A stretch of 64,000 nt of DNA. Origin: Persicimonas caeni (GTDB lineage Bacteria > Myxococcota_A > Bradymonadia > Bradymonadales > Bradymonadaceae). The translations under genes were made by a program, and so were the position numbers. Location of the stretch: positions 1,887,001 through 1,951,000 of the forward strand of contig NZ_CP041186.1 of the NCBI RefSeq assembly GCF_006517175.1, in the 5' to 3' direction. Shown here one piece after another: positions 1 to 8,341 of this stretch. Under the pieces are notes generated by a model. It was not told the DNA's origin, searched no databases, and saw only the letters and a program-made list of their open reading frames with translations. Each line of letters opens with the position of its first letter. The first letter of the stretch is position 1.

Positions 1-291
1 CGGCGGAAGTGGCGGGGTGGTTTGGGTATTGAGAGGGTTCGAGCGAGTAGGCCTTGCAGATGCGTAGCCTCAACCCCTCCCCCCTACGGGGACCTCCCCT
101 AACGGCAAACTGAGCCGTTGGGGAGGGAATGGCTGCTCAGTCGACCGCGTGTGGTTTGTGATATCAGCCTCAGCAATCTCGCCCCCCATTTGACCAACCA
201 TTCGCCCGCAACGCCAACGACGCAAGGGCAAAACCGGCAAAACGGAACACCATTTAGAAAGGCACTCAATCTTCCCGCTATAGCCTAAGTA
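1..291. other. Non-coding start of window with a strong hairpin
   Basis: I see no convincing gene here. The main structure is an inverted repeat at 93..126: the left arm CCTCCCCTAACGGC pairs with GCCGTTGGGGAGG around a 7-nt loop, with one bulged T. It lies beyond the 3' end of the minus-strand gene that stops at 292, about 165 bp away. It could be an intergenic palindromic element or an end of a mobile element cut by the window edge. It has no T-run, so a rho-independent terminator is not supported. Confidence 0.4.
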
Positions 292-1347
292 TTAGGTTGC
301 CTCGTAAAGCCCAAAGCCACCATCCAGCAACCAAACTCGGTCGAACTGCGAGTCCAGAATCTCTCGCTCAAAGGCCTCATGGTCTACCTCAACCATGGAG
401 GCAGTGGAGTTCTCGACGTGCGAATACCATGCGTGTACGAGAAGCCAACATTCGTCACACCGGTGGAGATAGCGCTTTGTTAGCTTCTTCTCTTTCTTCT
501 TGAACTGCCTGCTTTCGCCCAAGCTGGTTGGCGTAACAGTTGGAAGAAATCCACCAGTTACCGTCGGATATTCGAGTCCGTCCGGCGCGATCGCAAAACG
601 AACGCGATCAATGTATTGAGGAAATGACTTCAACTTTCCAACGAGTTGAACTTTCCACTCAGGAAGCAACCCGCTTGGACAGGAAGACGAGAGTCCAGCG
701 CTCTGTACTAGCTCCATTTTCGCTTTGACCTCATAGATGTCACTCACGTCAAACGAAGCCAAGTTGATGTCGAGAGGCGGAACCTTGGGAAGGTGTTCCA
801 AGATAGCTATTAACTCGGCAGTAAGTGCATCAACAGGCAGCCATCGTGCGGATGTACTCCAATCAACCTCAACTACGAGATTTGCGCCGAAACGTTGTCT
901 ATACCAAGCACGAACCGTCTTCCGAATTTGAGCTTTTGCAACATCAAGCTCTAACCGTTTCTGATCAGTTAGGCTCGTGACCTCAATCCCGAGTACGGAA
1001 CCGTCTCTTCGCTTTATGAGAAAGTCAGGTGATTCTGTTGCCTGTATCGGATGTTTCCATTGCGCCGTAAGCGATAGCGGAAGTTGTTGATAAAGATGCG
1101 ATACCGCCCATAGCTCGTCCTGCGCAGCTTCGCCTGTATTTGCGATTGTAGGCGCGTGCCTCACACACCACACGATTGGCTCAGTACCTTCGACACAGTC
1201 TCGCACCAACCACTGAGAAACCCCTCCATTAAGTTGCTGGCATTTCAGATGAACGACACTGCCTTTGTCCGGAAGGTCTCGCCCTTCAGCAAAGTCGACT
1301 TCGGCAATAGTCTCACCTGTCTTTTCTTCTAAGAAACGCACTTTCAT
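292..1347 (-). CDS. Hypothetical protein with a possible PD-(D/E)xK nuclease-like core
   Basis: This is a 351-residue protein that I do not recognise as a named family. Residues 107-124 contain P-D-F, a short charged hairpin, then I-E-V-T. That pattern resembles the PD...(D/E)x(K/T) core of restriction-endonuclease-like folds, where the Asp and Glu bind metal. Cysteines near 36, 51 and 61 do not form a clear zinc motif. No signal peptide or membrane segment is visible, so it is probably cytoplasmic. The gene is visibly AT-richer than its neighbours, which suggests transfer. It lies downstream of a small antitoxin-like gene and an unknown gene on the same strand, consistent with an accessory or defence-type patch. 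The fold call is inference from one short motif. Confidence 0.5.
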   Translation of the reverse strand: MKVRFLEEKTGETIAEVDFAEGRDLPDKGSVVHLKCQQLNGGVSQWLVRDCVEGTEPIVWCVRHAPTIANTGEAAQDELWAVSHLYQQLPLSLTAQWKHPIQATESPDFLIKRRDGSVLGIEVTSLTDQKRLELDVAKAQIRKTVRAWYRQRFGANLVVEVDWSTSARWLPVDALTAELIAILEHLPKVPPLDINLASFDVSDIYEVKAKMELVQSAGLSSSCPSGLLPEWKVQLVGKLKSFPQYIDRVRFAIAPDGLEYPTVTGGFLPTVTPTSLGESRQFKKKEKKLTKRYLHRCDECWLLVHAWYSHVENSTASMVEVDHEAFEREILDSQFDRVWLLDGGFGLYEAT

Positions 1348-1523
1348 TTTGCTGTCTCTACTTCAAAGTCCTCCGCCATCCCGGCGGTGGGGGGACGTCA
1401 TCGCAACGCCCGCACATAAAGTGTCCCGCACCAGTAACGTTAGGCCAAACACTACTGAAAGCTCGTTCAGACGCCAACAACAGATGCTTCAAGCCCAATT
1501 GAGTCTCGGCAGCATTATCATTA

Positions 1524-1700
1524 TCACTGCTCATCTTTAATTTTCGCCTTAACCTCGCGCCAAGAACGGGTGTCGCTGGGGTCCTTTCGATGCGCCTCGA
1601 GACGCATATCTAGTTCAGCGCGCTGCTCGTCGCTGATGCCCACGCCTTCGTGTTCCAGTGCCTTACCGGCGCTTATCCTTCTGTTCTTCTCGTCGCTCAT
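1524..1700 (-). CDS. Small addiction-module (antitoxin-like) protein, 58 aa
   Basis: An ATG at 1700 opens a 58-residue frame ending in TGA. The central ISDEQRAELDMRLEAH and the tail SWREVKAKIK resemble the 'putative addiction module component' family (unstable antitoxin, Pfam PF09720 type). Those proteins carry a 'LSxEERAELAxRLL' helix and end in a W-x-E-V-K-A-K/R segment. The protein is shorter than usual because the linker between the two parts is reduced. A ParE/RelE-type toxin normally lies next to it, but none is visible on either side. It may be an orphan or partner with an unrecognised neighbour. The family call comes from memory of the consensus. Confidence 0.5.
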   Translation of the reverse strand: MSDEKNRRISAGKALEHEGVGISDEQRAELDMRLEAHRKDPSDTRSWREVKAKIKDEQ

Positions 1701-1747
1701 TGCTGGCGTAGACTCCTGCTAAATCACCGTCACGATAAGCTTCGCGC

Positions 1748-2128
1748 TCACAATACCCGAAATCCCTCACAGGCTACGCAAAACGTGACAAAATCTTCGA
1801 GCCACGCTCGATGGACGGAGTAATTCTTCCACGTCTCGTTGTCTTGGTAGAGCGTGCCGTCGTCGGGTTCGTTGGTAATCGTACCGTCGTACAAGATGCG
1901 ACCGCCTTTGGGAATATGAGGGAGCAACTCCTCACGGATACGGCGACCAACCTCTTCAGCCTGCGCTGCAGTGAGCTTGCCTCCACAAGCGTTCGCGCTC
2001 AGACGCTCGAGCATCTCGTCATCGAGCTCGATGATCGCGTCAATGAGCCGCAGCGTGGGACGCCAATTCCACCAGTTGCAGGAAAGATCGTGGTCTTCGT
2101 TTTCGAGATCTTCAAGGATTACACCCAT
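1748..2128 (-). CDS. Hypothetical protein, 126 aa
   Basis: This 126-residue acidic protein is Trp- and Leu-rich near its N terminus (NWWNWRPTLRLIDAIIELDD) and has no signal peptide. It contains an amphipathic helix with AAQAEEVGRRIREELLPHIP. The C-terminal half carries aromatic residues around WLEDFVTFCVACEGFRVL. I do not recognise the family; its size and composition resemble small soluble proteins of accessory regions, including some immunity-type proteins, but nothing here proves a function. It lies 47 bp upstream of the small antitoxin-like gene on the same strand, so the two may share a transcript. The 126-codon frame has natural codon use on this strand, so I treat it as a real gene. 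Confidence 0.6.
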   Translation of the reverse strand: MGVILEDLENEDHDLSCNWWNWRPTLRLIDAIIELDDEMLERLSANACGGKLTAAQAEEVGRRIREELLPHIPKGGRILYDGTITNEPDDGTLYQDNETWKNYSVHRAWLEDFVTFCVACEGFRVL

Positions 2129-2192
2129 CGGTTTCCTCGTCCTGAATCATCTTCCAGTGCGCTTCCTCAATGGCAGGCGACACTCTCCACCA

Positions 2193-2817
2193 TCAATCCG
2201 CCGCCCCAAAGAGTTGCAAACCCACCACGCCCGCCACGATCAACCCGATGCAAACCAATCGCGCCACCTCGCGCGATTCGTCGAACAGCAGCATCCCCAA
2301 GATCGCCACGCCCGCGGCGCCGATGCCGGTCCACACGGCGTAGGCGGTGCCGAGTGCACGGATCTGGAAATCCGTAGGCACCTCGGCGGCTGGCTTCGAC
2401 GACGCCTTTGTGAGGCTCCTCGGTGATGCGTATCACCCTCGTCGCCTCACTTCGGCTTCCCCGAAGCCAGCTCGCCGAGGTTCCCTGAGCCTACCCAGCC
2501 CTCCGAGGGCAAGGAGACGTGCGCAGGCGATGCAGCGCATCGTCGAGCAAACGTCGACGCTGGCATCGGGGGGCTGGTCGGCTCAGGTGCGTACGCATTT
2601 CCAGATCCGTGCACTAGGGGATCTCGCGCATCGCGCGGCCGAGCAGGAACAGGCTGACGCCCATCGCCGCGACCGTGCCTACCGACGGCCACAGGCGCGT
2701 GAACCCGTCGGAGTATTTGAGGCCGATGGCCCAGCCACACTCGAAGAGGCCGGCGACGACCAAGAGAATCCAGGAGCTTGTCAAATCATCCTCGGTGGGG
2801 AGCAGTCGCGCTACCAC
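2193..2817 (-). pseudogene. sugE: sugE-like SMR efflux gene, split by an insertion
   Basis: The two halves of a small multidrug resistance protein (SugE/Gdx type, four membrane helices, about 105 aa) lie on the minus strand. The 5' half (2614..2817) carries [20 protein letters not shown], with the membrane-embedded Glu of the family, and stops at ...AMREIP. The 3' half (2193..2352) resumes with [15 protein letters not shown] and runs to the normal end. In intact SugE, 'P[12 protein letters not shown]' is continuous, so the break is exact. The insert places a TAG stop directly after the first half. Each half keeps two helices, and function is probably lost. The likely start is the TTG before TSSWILL, because the ATG further upstream would overlap the preceding gene's end. 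Confidence 0.85.
2353..2615. mobile_element. MITE-like element inside sugE
   Basis: This ~263-bp insert interrupts sugE. Its ends are perfect 19-bp inverted repeats (AGTGCACGGATCTGGAAAT at 2353..2371 and its complement at 2597..2615), extending further with one mismatch. It encodes no transposase. Inside are a second inverted pair (CTCGGCGGCTGGCTTCG and its near-complement, 2391-2495) and a 26-bp stretch at 2522..2547 that is identical to one at 55234..55259. Short length, terminal inverted repeats, no coding capacity and a second related copy all fit a non-autonomous element. A target duplication is not obvious. Confidence 0.8.
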
Positions 2818-3356
2818 AACACGCCGTCTTCGGCCGGGGCTTCCTGGGGCAGCGCCTCGCGCTCCTCGTCGGCCTCCAGACCACGCGTGGTAGCGTCTTC
2901 GGCATGAATGAGCCGTTCGATGACGGCGACCCAGGCGGCGACTTTTTCGACGTAAAACGAGACGGTGTCGTCGGCGCCCGCCCCGTCGCGGGTGTGAATT
3001 CGGATAAGCTCGCGCCCGGTCACGCCGTTACGGCGACTGGGCACGCGCTCGACGCCGCGCAGGTGACTGACGGGAATCTGAATCTTCTCGCGGGAGTGCC
3101 ACCACACGAAGAGGAGGCCCGCTTTGGTGAGCGCCAAGCAGCCGTTGCCGCGTGTCTGTAGCATTCCTTCGGAGGCGACGCCGTCGAACAGGGCCGAGGT
3201 GTCGCAGAGCAAGATATTGTCTTCGCCCAAGAGCTCGCGCACCTCGGCTGCGGCCCCGTCGCGTTTGCGGTGTGACCAGCGCAGCACCAACGGGATGAGG
3301 GCGAAGAACGCGATCGTGACGCCGATCATGATGATGTCGAAGGTACCCATACCCAT
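2811..3356 (-). CDS. Membrane-anchored protein with PH-like domain, hypothetical
   Basis: This 181-residue protein has one N-terminal membrane helix (about residues 6-26, [18 protein letters not shown]) followed by a basic WSHRKR segment, so the rest should lie in the cytoplasm. Residues 45-150 look like a small beta-rich domain with an amphipathic C-terminal helix. The segment [22 protein letters not shown] followed by HLRGVE resembles bacterial PH-like domains (bPH/GRAM type). The C terminus is acidic and low in complexity. The gene overlaps the start of the split sugE by a few bases. Family membership is inferred from strand pattern only; no catalytic residues are apparent. Confidence 0.6.
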   Translation of the reverse strand: MGMGTFDIIMIGVTIAFFALIPLVLRWSHRKRDGAAAEVRELLGEDNILLCDTSALFDGVASEGMLQTRGNGCLALTKAGLLFVWWHSREKIQIPVSHLRGVERVPSRRNGVTGRELIRIHTRDGAGADDTVSFYVEKVAAWVAVIERLIHAEDATTRGLEADEEREALPQEAPAEDGVLW

Positions 3357-3412
3357 GCAGCGAGCGTAGCGCAGTTGTAAGCGAAGCGAAACAAATGGGA
3401 ATCGATGCGGCC

Positions 3413-5026
3413 TCAGCTCGCCTTTTCGACGTCGGCGGACTTCGCCGCGATCTTACTCATCGCCCGCTCCGCCAGCGCGGTGATCGTCAGCGAGGGGTTG
3501 ACGCCCGGGTTGGCCGAGATGGCCGAGCCGTCGATGACGTATAGGCCGTCGTAGCCGTGCACGCGGTGGTCGGCGTCGATGACGCCCTCTTCGGCGGTGG
3601 CGCCCATGCACGCGCCGCCCAGAATGTGGGCGGTGCTCGGGGTGCCCATGAGCGTCTCGGTCAGCAGGCCCATGGCCACGCCGCCGACCTTCTCGGCCCA
3701 GCGCTCGGCGAGCTCGGTCGCCTCTTCCATGAACGCCGCCGGGGCCTTGTCGGGGTCATCGAGCTTAGAGACGAGGCCCTTGCGAAAGCCGGTGTAGACG
3801 CTTCGGCCGAGCCTGAACGACAGCGTGCTCTCGAGGGTGCGCATATACAAGAGGATCTGGGTGCGCCGGGCCCAGTCGCTGGTCAGCAGCGCCTTCGTCC
3901 AGCGCCAGGGCTGGCGCAAAAAGCCCGCCGCGGCGCCGGCGAGCCGGCTGATCGGGTTGGAGCCGGGCGCGTGCGGGAGCCCCATGAGCCGGAAAAAGCC
4001 CGAGCCCTTGCCGTAGCGCACTGGCTCGAGGTGGCTGTGCTCGTCGGTGTGCAAAATGGAGGTAATCGCTACGCCTTGCGAGAGGTCCTCGTCGGTGTCG
4101 GGCTGGATGATGCCCAAGAGCGCCTCGTTATTCGTGCGCACCGAGTCGCCCACGCGCGGCGACAGGTTCGGCAGCGCGTCGGGGTCTTGGCGAAGCTGCA
4201 GCAACAGCGGCACCGTGCCCATCACGCCGCCCGAAAAGACCACCTTGTCGGCGGTGAAGGTGCGCGCGGGCTTCGAGCGGTCGAGCGAGGGGCGCGTCTC
4301 CACGACATACCCGCCGCCGTCGCGCGGGCGCACCGAGGTGACCTCGGTCTCCGCCTCGATGGTCAGCCCGCGACGCTCGGCGAGCCACAGGTAGTTGTGG
4401 TCGAGGCTATTTTTGGCGTTATAGCGACACCCGGTCATGCACGCGCCGCACTCGATGCAGCCGGTGCGCGTGGGACCCTCGCCGTCGAAGTACGGGTCGT
4501 CGACCTCCTCGCCGGGCTCGCCGAAGTAGACGGCCACGGTGGTGTTGTCGAAGTGCTCCGAGCGGCCCATATCCTCGGCGATCTCCTCGAGCACGTCCTC
4601 GGCGGGGCTGCGGTTGGGGTATTTGGTCGCCCCGAGCATGCGCCGGGCGGTCTCGTAGTGCGGCTCGAGCTCGTCTTTCCAGCCGTCGCTCAGGTGCGAC
4701 CACGACTCGGCGGCGAAAAAGTCGTCGCTCGGCGTCGGCAGCGTGTTCGCGTACACCAGCGAGCCGCCGCCCACGCCCACGCCGTGCAGCACCGTGACGT
4801 GCTGCATGAACGACATCTGGAACAGCCCCTTCATGCCCACTTCGGGCTTCCACATCCAACGGGGCAGGTCCCAGTTGGTCTTCGGGTAGTCGTCGGCCTC
4901 GAAGCGCCGCCCCTTCTCGATCGTCAAGACCTTGTAGCCCTTCTCGACCAGCCGCAGCGCCGAGACGCTCCCACCAAAGCCCGAACCGACGATGATCCAA
5001 TCCCAGTGTTGCTCGTCTGTTTGCAT
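3413..5026 (-). CDS. GMC-family FAD oxidoreductase (cholesterol oxidase-like)
   Basis: This 537-residue flavoprotein of the glucose-methanol-choline oxidoreductase family oxidises an alcohol or sterol-type substrate with FAD. Near the N terminus IIVGSGFGGSVSALRL is the dinucleotide-binding GxGxxG loop. GVGVGGGSLVYANT is the second FAD contact. The C-terminal VIDGSAISANPGVNPSLTITAL is the family's active-site/FAD end. The Cys-rich CIECGACMTGCRYNAK is typical of the cholesterol-oxidase-like branch. I chose the ATG at 5026 because a GAGAGA ribosome site precedes it; an in-frame ATG at 5056 is less likely. No signal peptide is present. It diverges from the exported DUF2330 gene starting at 5194. 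The substrate cannot be told from sequence. Confidence 0.85.
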   Translation of the reverse strand: MQTDEQHWDWIIVGSGFGGSVSALRLVEKGYKVLTIEKGRRFEADDYPKTNWDLPRWMWKPEVGMKGLFQMSFMQHVTVLHGVGVGGGSLVYANTLPTPSDDFFAAESWSHLSDGWKDELEPHYETARRMLGATKYPNRSPAEDVLEEIAEDMGRSEHFDNTTVAVYFGEPGEEVDDPYFDGEGPTRTGCIECGACMTGCRYNAKNSLDHNYLWLAERRGLTIEAETEVTSVRPRDGGGYVVETRPSLDRSKPARTFTADKVVFSGGVMGTVPLLLQLRQDPDALPNLSPRVGDSVRTNNEALLGIIQPDTDEDLSQGVAITSILHTDEHSHLEPVRYGKGSGFFRLMGLPHAPGSNPISRLAGAAAGFLRQPWRWTKALLTSDWARRTQILLYMRTLESTLSFRLGRSVYTGFRKGLVSKLDDPDKAPAAFMEEATELAERWAEKVGGVAMGLLTETLMGTPSTAHILGGACMGATAEEGVIDADHRVHGYDGLYVIDGSAISANPGVNPSLTITALAERAMSKIAAKSADVEKAS

Positions 5027-5193
5027 ATCTCTCTCGCAGCTCGTCCCAGCAGCCATTGTCGATAAGAACAGTCGGCATTGTACACGTATGCCTGCTGAGC
5101 GGAAGCCGCATGCTCGACGAGCCTTCGCGTCGCCTCTGTGCTACGCTCGACGCCGCACGCCCCCAACCAACCTGCTCGACCGGTGTCAGGCCC

Positions 5194-6525
5194 ATGATCT
5201 GTACGACGCCCCGCACAACCGCGCTCCTCGTCGCGCTCGTTCTGACCGCCAGCTTCTTCGTCCCCTCGTCGGTCTCGGCTTGCCTGCACGCCATGCGTGA
5301 GACGGTGGCGCAGGGCTCGAAGACGACCGAGTTGACCCAACGCGGCCAAAAGGCGCTCATCTACCACGACGGCGAGGTCGAGCACCTGGTCATGGACGTC
5401 TCCTATGCGAGCGACGAGCCGCTCGAGAAGCTCGCCTGGATCTTGCCGCTGCCGGCGGTGCCGACCGACTACGGCACGGTCGACCCCGGCTTCATCGACG
5501 AGGTGCACGGCTTTTTCAACCCGCGTTGGGTCAGAGAGAAGCCCCTGCGACGCCTCGGGCTCAAGAGCGCCGGACGCGGGCGAGGCGGCTCGCGCAGCAC
5601 GACGAAAGCCCTCGAGCTTCTGCCCGCCCAGAAGACCGGCCCCTTCGAAATCCAGCCCATCAAGGTGCGCGGCTCGCTCGGCCAAGAGAAGCTGCAGCAG
5701 TGGATGGTCGACAACGGCTTCCAACGCATCCCCCACCAAAACCTCGACTACTACATCACGCGCAAGTGGATGTTCTTGGCGATCAAGGCGCTGCCGGCCG
5801 AGGGCGAACAGACGCTCCCCAAAGACGGCGAGCTTCCCCCGCTTCGCGTCAGCTTTCCCTACGAGCGCGCGGTCTATCCGATGAAGCTCAGCGCCGGCAT
5901 GGGTAACCCGCAGGTCACGCTATATGTGTTGCAATCGGAGCCGTTCGCCGACGCGACCTTCGAGGGCGTCGAGGGGCGCGGCTTCCAGATGGCGAAGGCC
6001 GGCGGGAAGAACGGATTCGTGATGTCCAACGCGCAGTTCCAACACGCCGACGCCCCCGAGGCGTTGCAGACATTCTTGGGCGACGTCGCCGGCACAGGCG
6101 CCGGTGAGGCGTGGGCGCAGGTGCTGTATCACTCGAAGAGCTGGCGAGGCCGGCGCCACCCGTTGAATTGGAAGGAAGACCTGTCGTTTCCCATCAGCCC
6201 CAAAGAGCCGCTGATGGGCCTCGAAGAGGAGCCGTCTGCGCCCGAAGCGCCCCGGTCGCCGACTGCGAATCAAGAACCCCAGCCGGATGAAGCCCAGCCG
6301 GATGAAGCCCAGCCGAATGAACTCCAGCAGGAAGAACCGCAACAAGCCGCCGTGGTCCCGTCGAAGCCGCCCGCGACCGACGCCGGCGAGTCGGCCGGCT
6401 CGAGCTGTGAATGCGCCTCGACCTCCGGGACCTCGACGCCGGATGCCCCGGTCGCCTACCTCGGCCTGGCCATCTCCCTGGTGGGCTTGCTTTGGTGGAG
6501 ACGACCCCGCAAGCGCGGTACGTGA
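5194..6525 (+). CDS. Secreted DUF2330 protein with MYXO-CTERM-like tail
   Basis: The product has 443 residues. The ATG at 5194 is followed at once by a signal peptide (TTALLVALVLTASFFVPSSVSAC), so the longer upstream frame is not used. The body matches the DUF2330 family of surface or exported proteins (PF10092), with the early C-L-H-A-M-R-E-T-V and W-I-L-P-L-P-A-V-P segments. A low-complexity linker follows, in which Q-P-D-E-A is repeated in tandem. The C terminus has a Cys pair (SCECAS), one membrane helix (VAYLGLAISLVGLLWW) and a basic end RRPRKR. That layout matches MYXO-CTERM sorting signals, which are cleaved so the Cys becomes lipid-linked on the surface. The molecular role of DUF2330 is unknown. 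Confidence 0.8.
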   Translation: MICTTPRTTALLVALVLTASFFVPSSVSACLHAMRETVAQGSKTTELTQRGQKALIYHDGEVEHLVMDVSYASDEPLEKLAWILPLPAVPTDYGTVDPGFIDEVHGFFNPRWVREKPLRRLGLKSAGRGRGGSRSTTKALELLPAQKTGPFEIQPIKVRGSLGQEKLQQWMVDNGFQRIPHQNLDYYITRKWMFLAIKALPAEGEQTLPKDGELPPLRVSFPYERAVYPMKLSAGMGNPQVTLYVLQSEPFADATFEGVEGRGFQMAKAGGKNGFVMSNAQFQHADAPEALQTFLGDVAGTGAGEAWAQVLYHSKSWRGRRHPLNWKEDLSFPISPKEPLMGLEEEPSAPEAPRSPTANQEPQPDEAQPDEAQPNELQQEEPQQAAVVPSKPPATDAGESAGSSCECASTSGTSTPDAPVAYLGLAISLVGLLWWRRPRKRGT

Positions 6526-6531
6526 GTCGAC

Positions 6532-8052
6532 TCAGTCCTCGTCTTCTTCGCCGTTGTCGTGGTCCAGGAGCTCTTGGCCGATGTAGACGATATCGTCGTT
6601 GAGATACACGCGCGTGTCGGCAGGCGGGTTCATCTGCAAGATCCCCTGGTGCAGCACGCCCACGACCAGCACGCCGCGCTCCTCGTGCATGCGCCGGCGC
6701 ACCTCGCGAAACTGCAGCTCCTCGGTGCCGAACAACTCGACGGGCAGATCCGCCGTATAGACGTTTTGCTTGGAGGCGAGCAAAAGGTCGCTCATGGCCA
6801 CGCCCACCCCGGGGTTGCCGGCGGTGTGGGCGATGATGCTGTAGGCCATCAGCGCGCTGGGGATGACCTCGTCGGCGCCGGCGACCTTGGCGTGGCTGAT
6901 ATTCTCCGGGTCCAGAATCTCGGCGACGATATGCAGCGGGCGCGAGCGCTTGTGCTCGAAGCTGCGCTCGAGGCTGCGAATGGTGAAGATGGTCAACACG
7001 GTAGACGCATCCCTGGCCTGCGAGCGCGCCGGGCCCACCGACTGGTCGGCGACCACGATGACGGTGCGCGCAAACAACAGGCGCACCTTGTCGTACTCCT
7101 CCTCTTTGGTGAAGTCGCCGTGCACGAAGATATACTCCTGGTGCAAAGCCTCGGGCCGGTCGCGCGGGGCCATCAGGATCACCGGGGGGAGCTCTTCGCC
7201 GTGCTCCTGCCTCATCTGTTGCAGGAGCATGGGAACGTCGTCGTTCCAGCCGACGATGACGATGTGGTCCGAAATCGAAGACATACGTACCTGCTCGAGT
7301 CGCAAGGGAAGAAGGTGGCCGACCAGCGTCGAGCTGATCACACCGGCAAAGAGCGCGATGACGAACATGCCCATGAGCATCAGGCCCGCGCCGATGATGC
7401 GCCCGCCGCTGGTGGCCGGGGTGATATCACCGAAGCCGACCGTCGACACCGTCACGATCGCCCACCACAGGGTGTCGTCGATTCCCTGGATCTGCTCGTT
7501 GATGCCGAACTCGGCGAAAAAGAGCATCACCGCGCTCAAAAAGATGGTGCCGAACACAAAGCTGATGGACACGCCGAACAACAAGGAGTTGTCGCGCACT
7601 GCCAGCATCAACGTCTGGATGGGGCGCGCGTAGCGAAACAGCTTGACCGAGCGCAGCAAGCGCAACAGGCGCAAGATGCGCAGCGAGCGCAAGAAGGGAA
7701 AGATCGGCAGCAGGGCCACCAGGTCGATGAGCCCCCACACGCTGAAGATGAACTTGAGCCTGGAGATGATCCAGTACTTGGCCTTCTGCAGCCAGGTCAG
7801 CTTGATCGCCTTGGGCTTCCAGCCGCGGATGACCCACAGCCGGGCGATATACTCGACGAAAAAGATCCCCAGAATGGACTGGTCGGTGATGAGCATCCAC
7901 CGCGGCATCTGCTGGCCGGGCAGGTAGAGCACCTCGTAGACGAGCATGCCGAAGCTCAACAAGATCAGCATCGTGATGAACCCCAGAAAGCCGCGGTAGC
8001 GCGGGTCGTCGGGGTCATTCAGAATGCGCCAGACTGTTCTCTTGAGCGACAT
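6532..8052 (-). CDS. Voltage-gated-type K+ channel with TrkA-N (RCK) domain
   Basis: This 506-residue inner-membrane ion channel has several N-terminal helices. One is an arginine-rich S4-like voltage sensor (RSLRILRLLRLLRSVKLF). The pore helix and selectivity filter follow, with TVSTVGFGDITP near residue 200, the K+-channel signature TxGFGD. After the inner helix the cytoplasmic part starts with DHIVIVGWNDDVPMLL, a Rossmann TrkA-N/RCK domain that usually binds nucleotide or Ca2+ and gates the pore. A C-terminal TrkA-C-like end follows. One pore per chain implies a tetramer. The ATG at 8052 (MSLKRTV) is preferred over an upstream TTG. It lies tail-to-tail with the DUF2330 gene. Confidence 0.9.
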   Translation of the reverse strand: MSLKRTVWRILNDPDDPRYRGFLGFITMLILLSFGMLVYEVLYLPGQQMPRWMLITDQSILGIFFVEYIARLWVIRGWKPKAIKLTWLQKAKYWIISRLKFIFSVWGLIDLVALLPIFPFLRSLRILRLLRLLRSVKLFRYARPIQTLMLAVRDNSLLFGVSISFVFGTIFLSAVMLFFAEFGINEQIQGIDDTLWWAIVTVSTVGFGDITPATSGGRIIGAGLMLMGMFVIALFAGVISSTLVGHLLPLRLEQVRMSSISDHIVIVGWNDDVPMLLQQMRQEHGEELPPVILMAPRDRPEALHQEYIFVHGDFTKEEEYDKVRLLFARTVIVVADQSVGPARSQARDASTVLTIFTIRSLERSFEHKRSRPLHIVAEILDPENISHAKVAGADEVIPSALMAYSIIAHTAGNPGVGVAMSDLLLASKQNVYTADLPVELFGTEELQFREVRRRMHEERGVLVVGVLHQGILQMNPPADTRVYLNDDIVYIGQELLDHDNGEEDED

Positions 8053-8266
8053 CACGTATCCAATACTGCCAAATCCAAACAAGCGGGCCGATTGTCGGGG
8101 GCATCGGGTCGAGTTTCAATCTTTTTTACTCAATCCGATTGTGCAGCGGCGCAATTGCTTCGCCAGACCGAAGGGGTGCGCAAATTTCTCGACGACCATC
8201 GCCGCGCCCCGTGCCCGAGAAGGCCGCCCGACGTTGGCATAGATTCTGCTGTCGTTTCGTGGGACC

Positions 8267-8303
8267 AACACGGTGTCTGACACCATGTCTGCGGACACCA
8301 TGT
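8267..8303. repeat. REP-like palindrome (GGTGTC-T-GACACC family)
   Basis: The sequence AACACGGTGTC-T-GACACCATGT at 8267..8288 is one copy of the palindrome that recurs through the window. A partial second arm (GGACACCATG) follows directly. It lies in the gap between the divergent K+ channel gene and the gene starting at 8342. An upstream in-frame ATG falls inside the palindrome, so it should not be used as the gene start. Confidence 0.8.
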
Positions 8304-8341
8304 TCGCGCGCGCTCCGTTTCGTCATATCCACCGGAAAACC

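Noticed and set aside
1370-1470. Possible integron attC site near the small antitoxin gene (GCCTAAC motif)
   Set aside because: Only one core site is convincing; the partner core does not fit GTTRRRY and no integrase is visible, so a cassette array is not supported.
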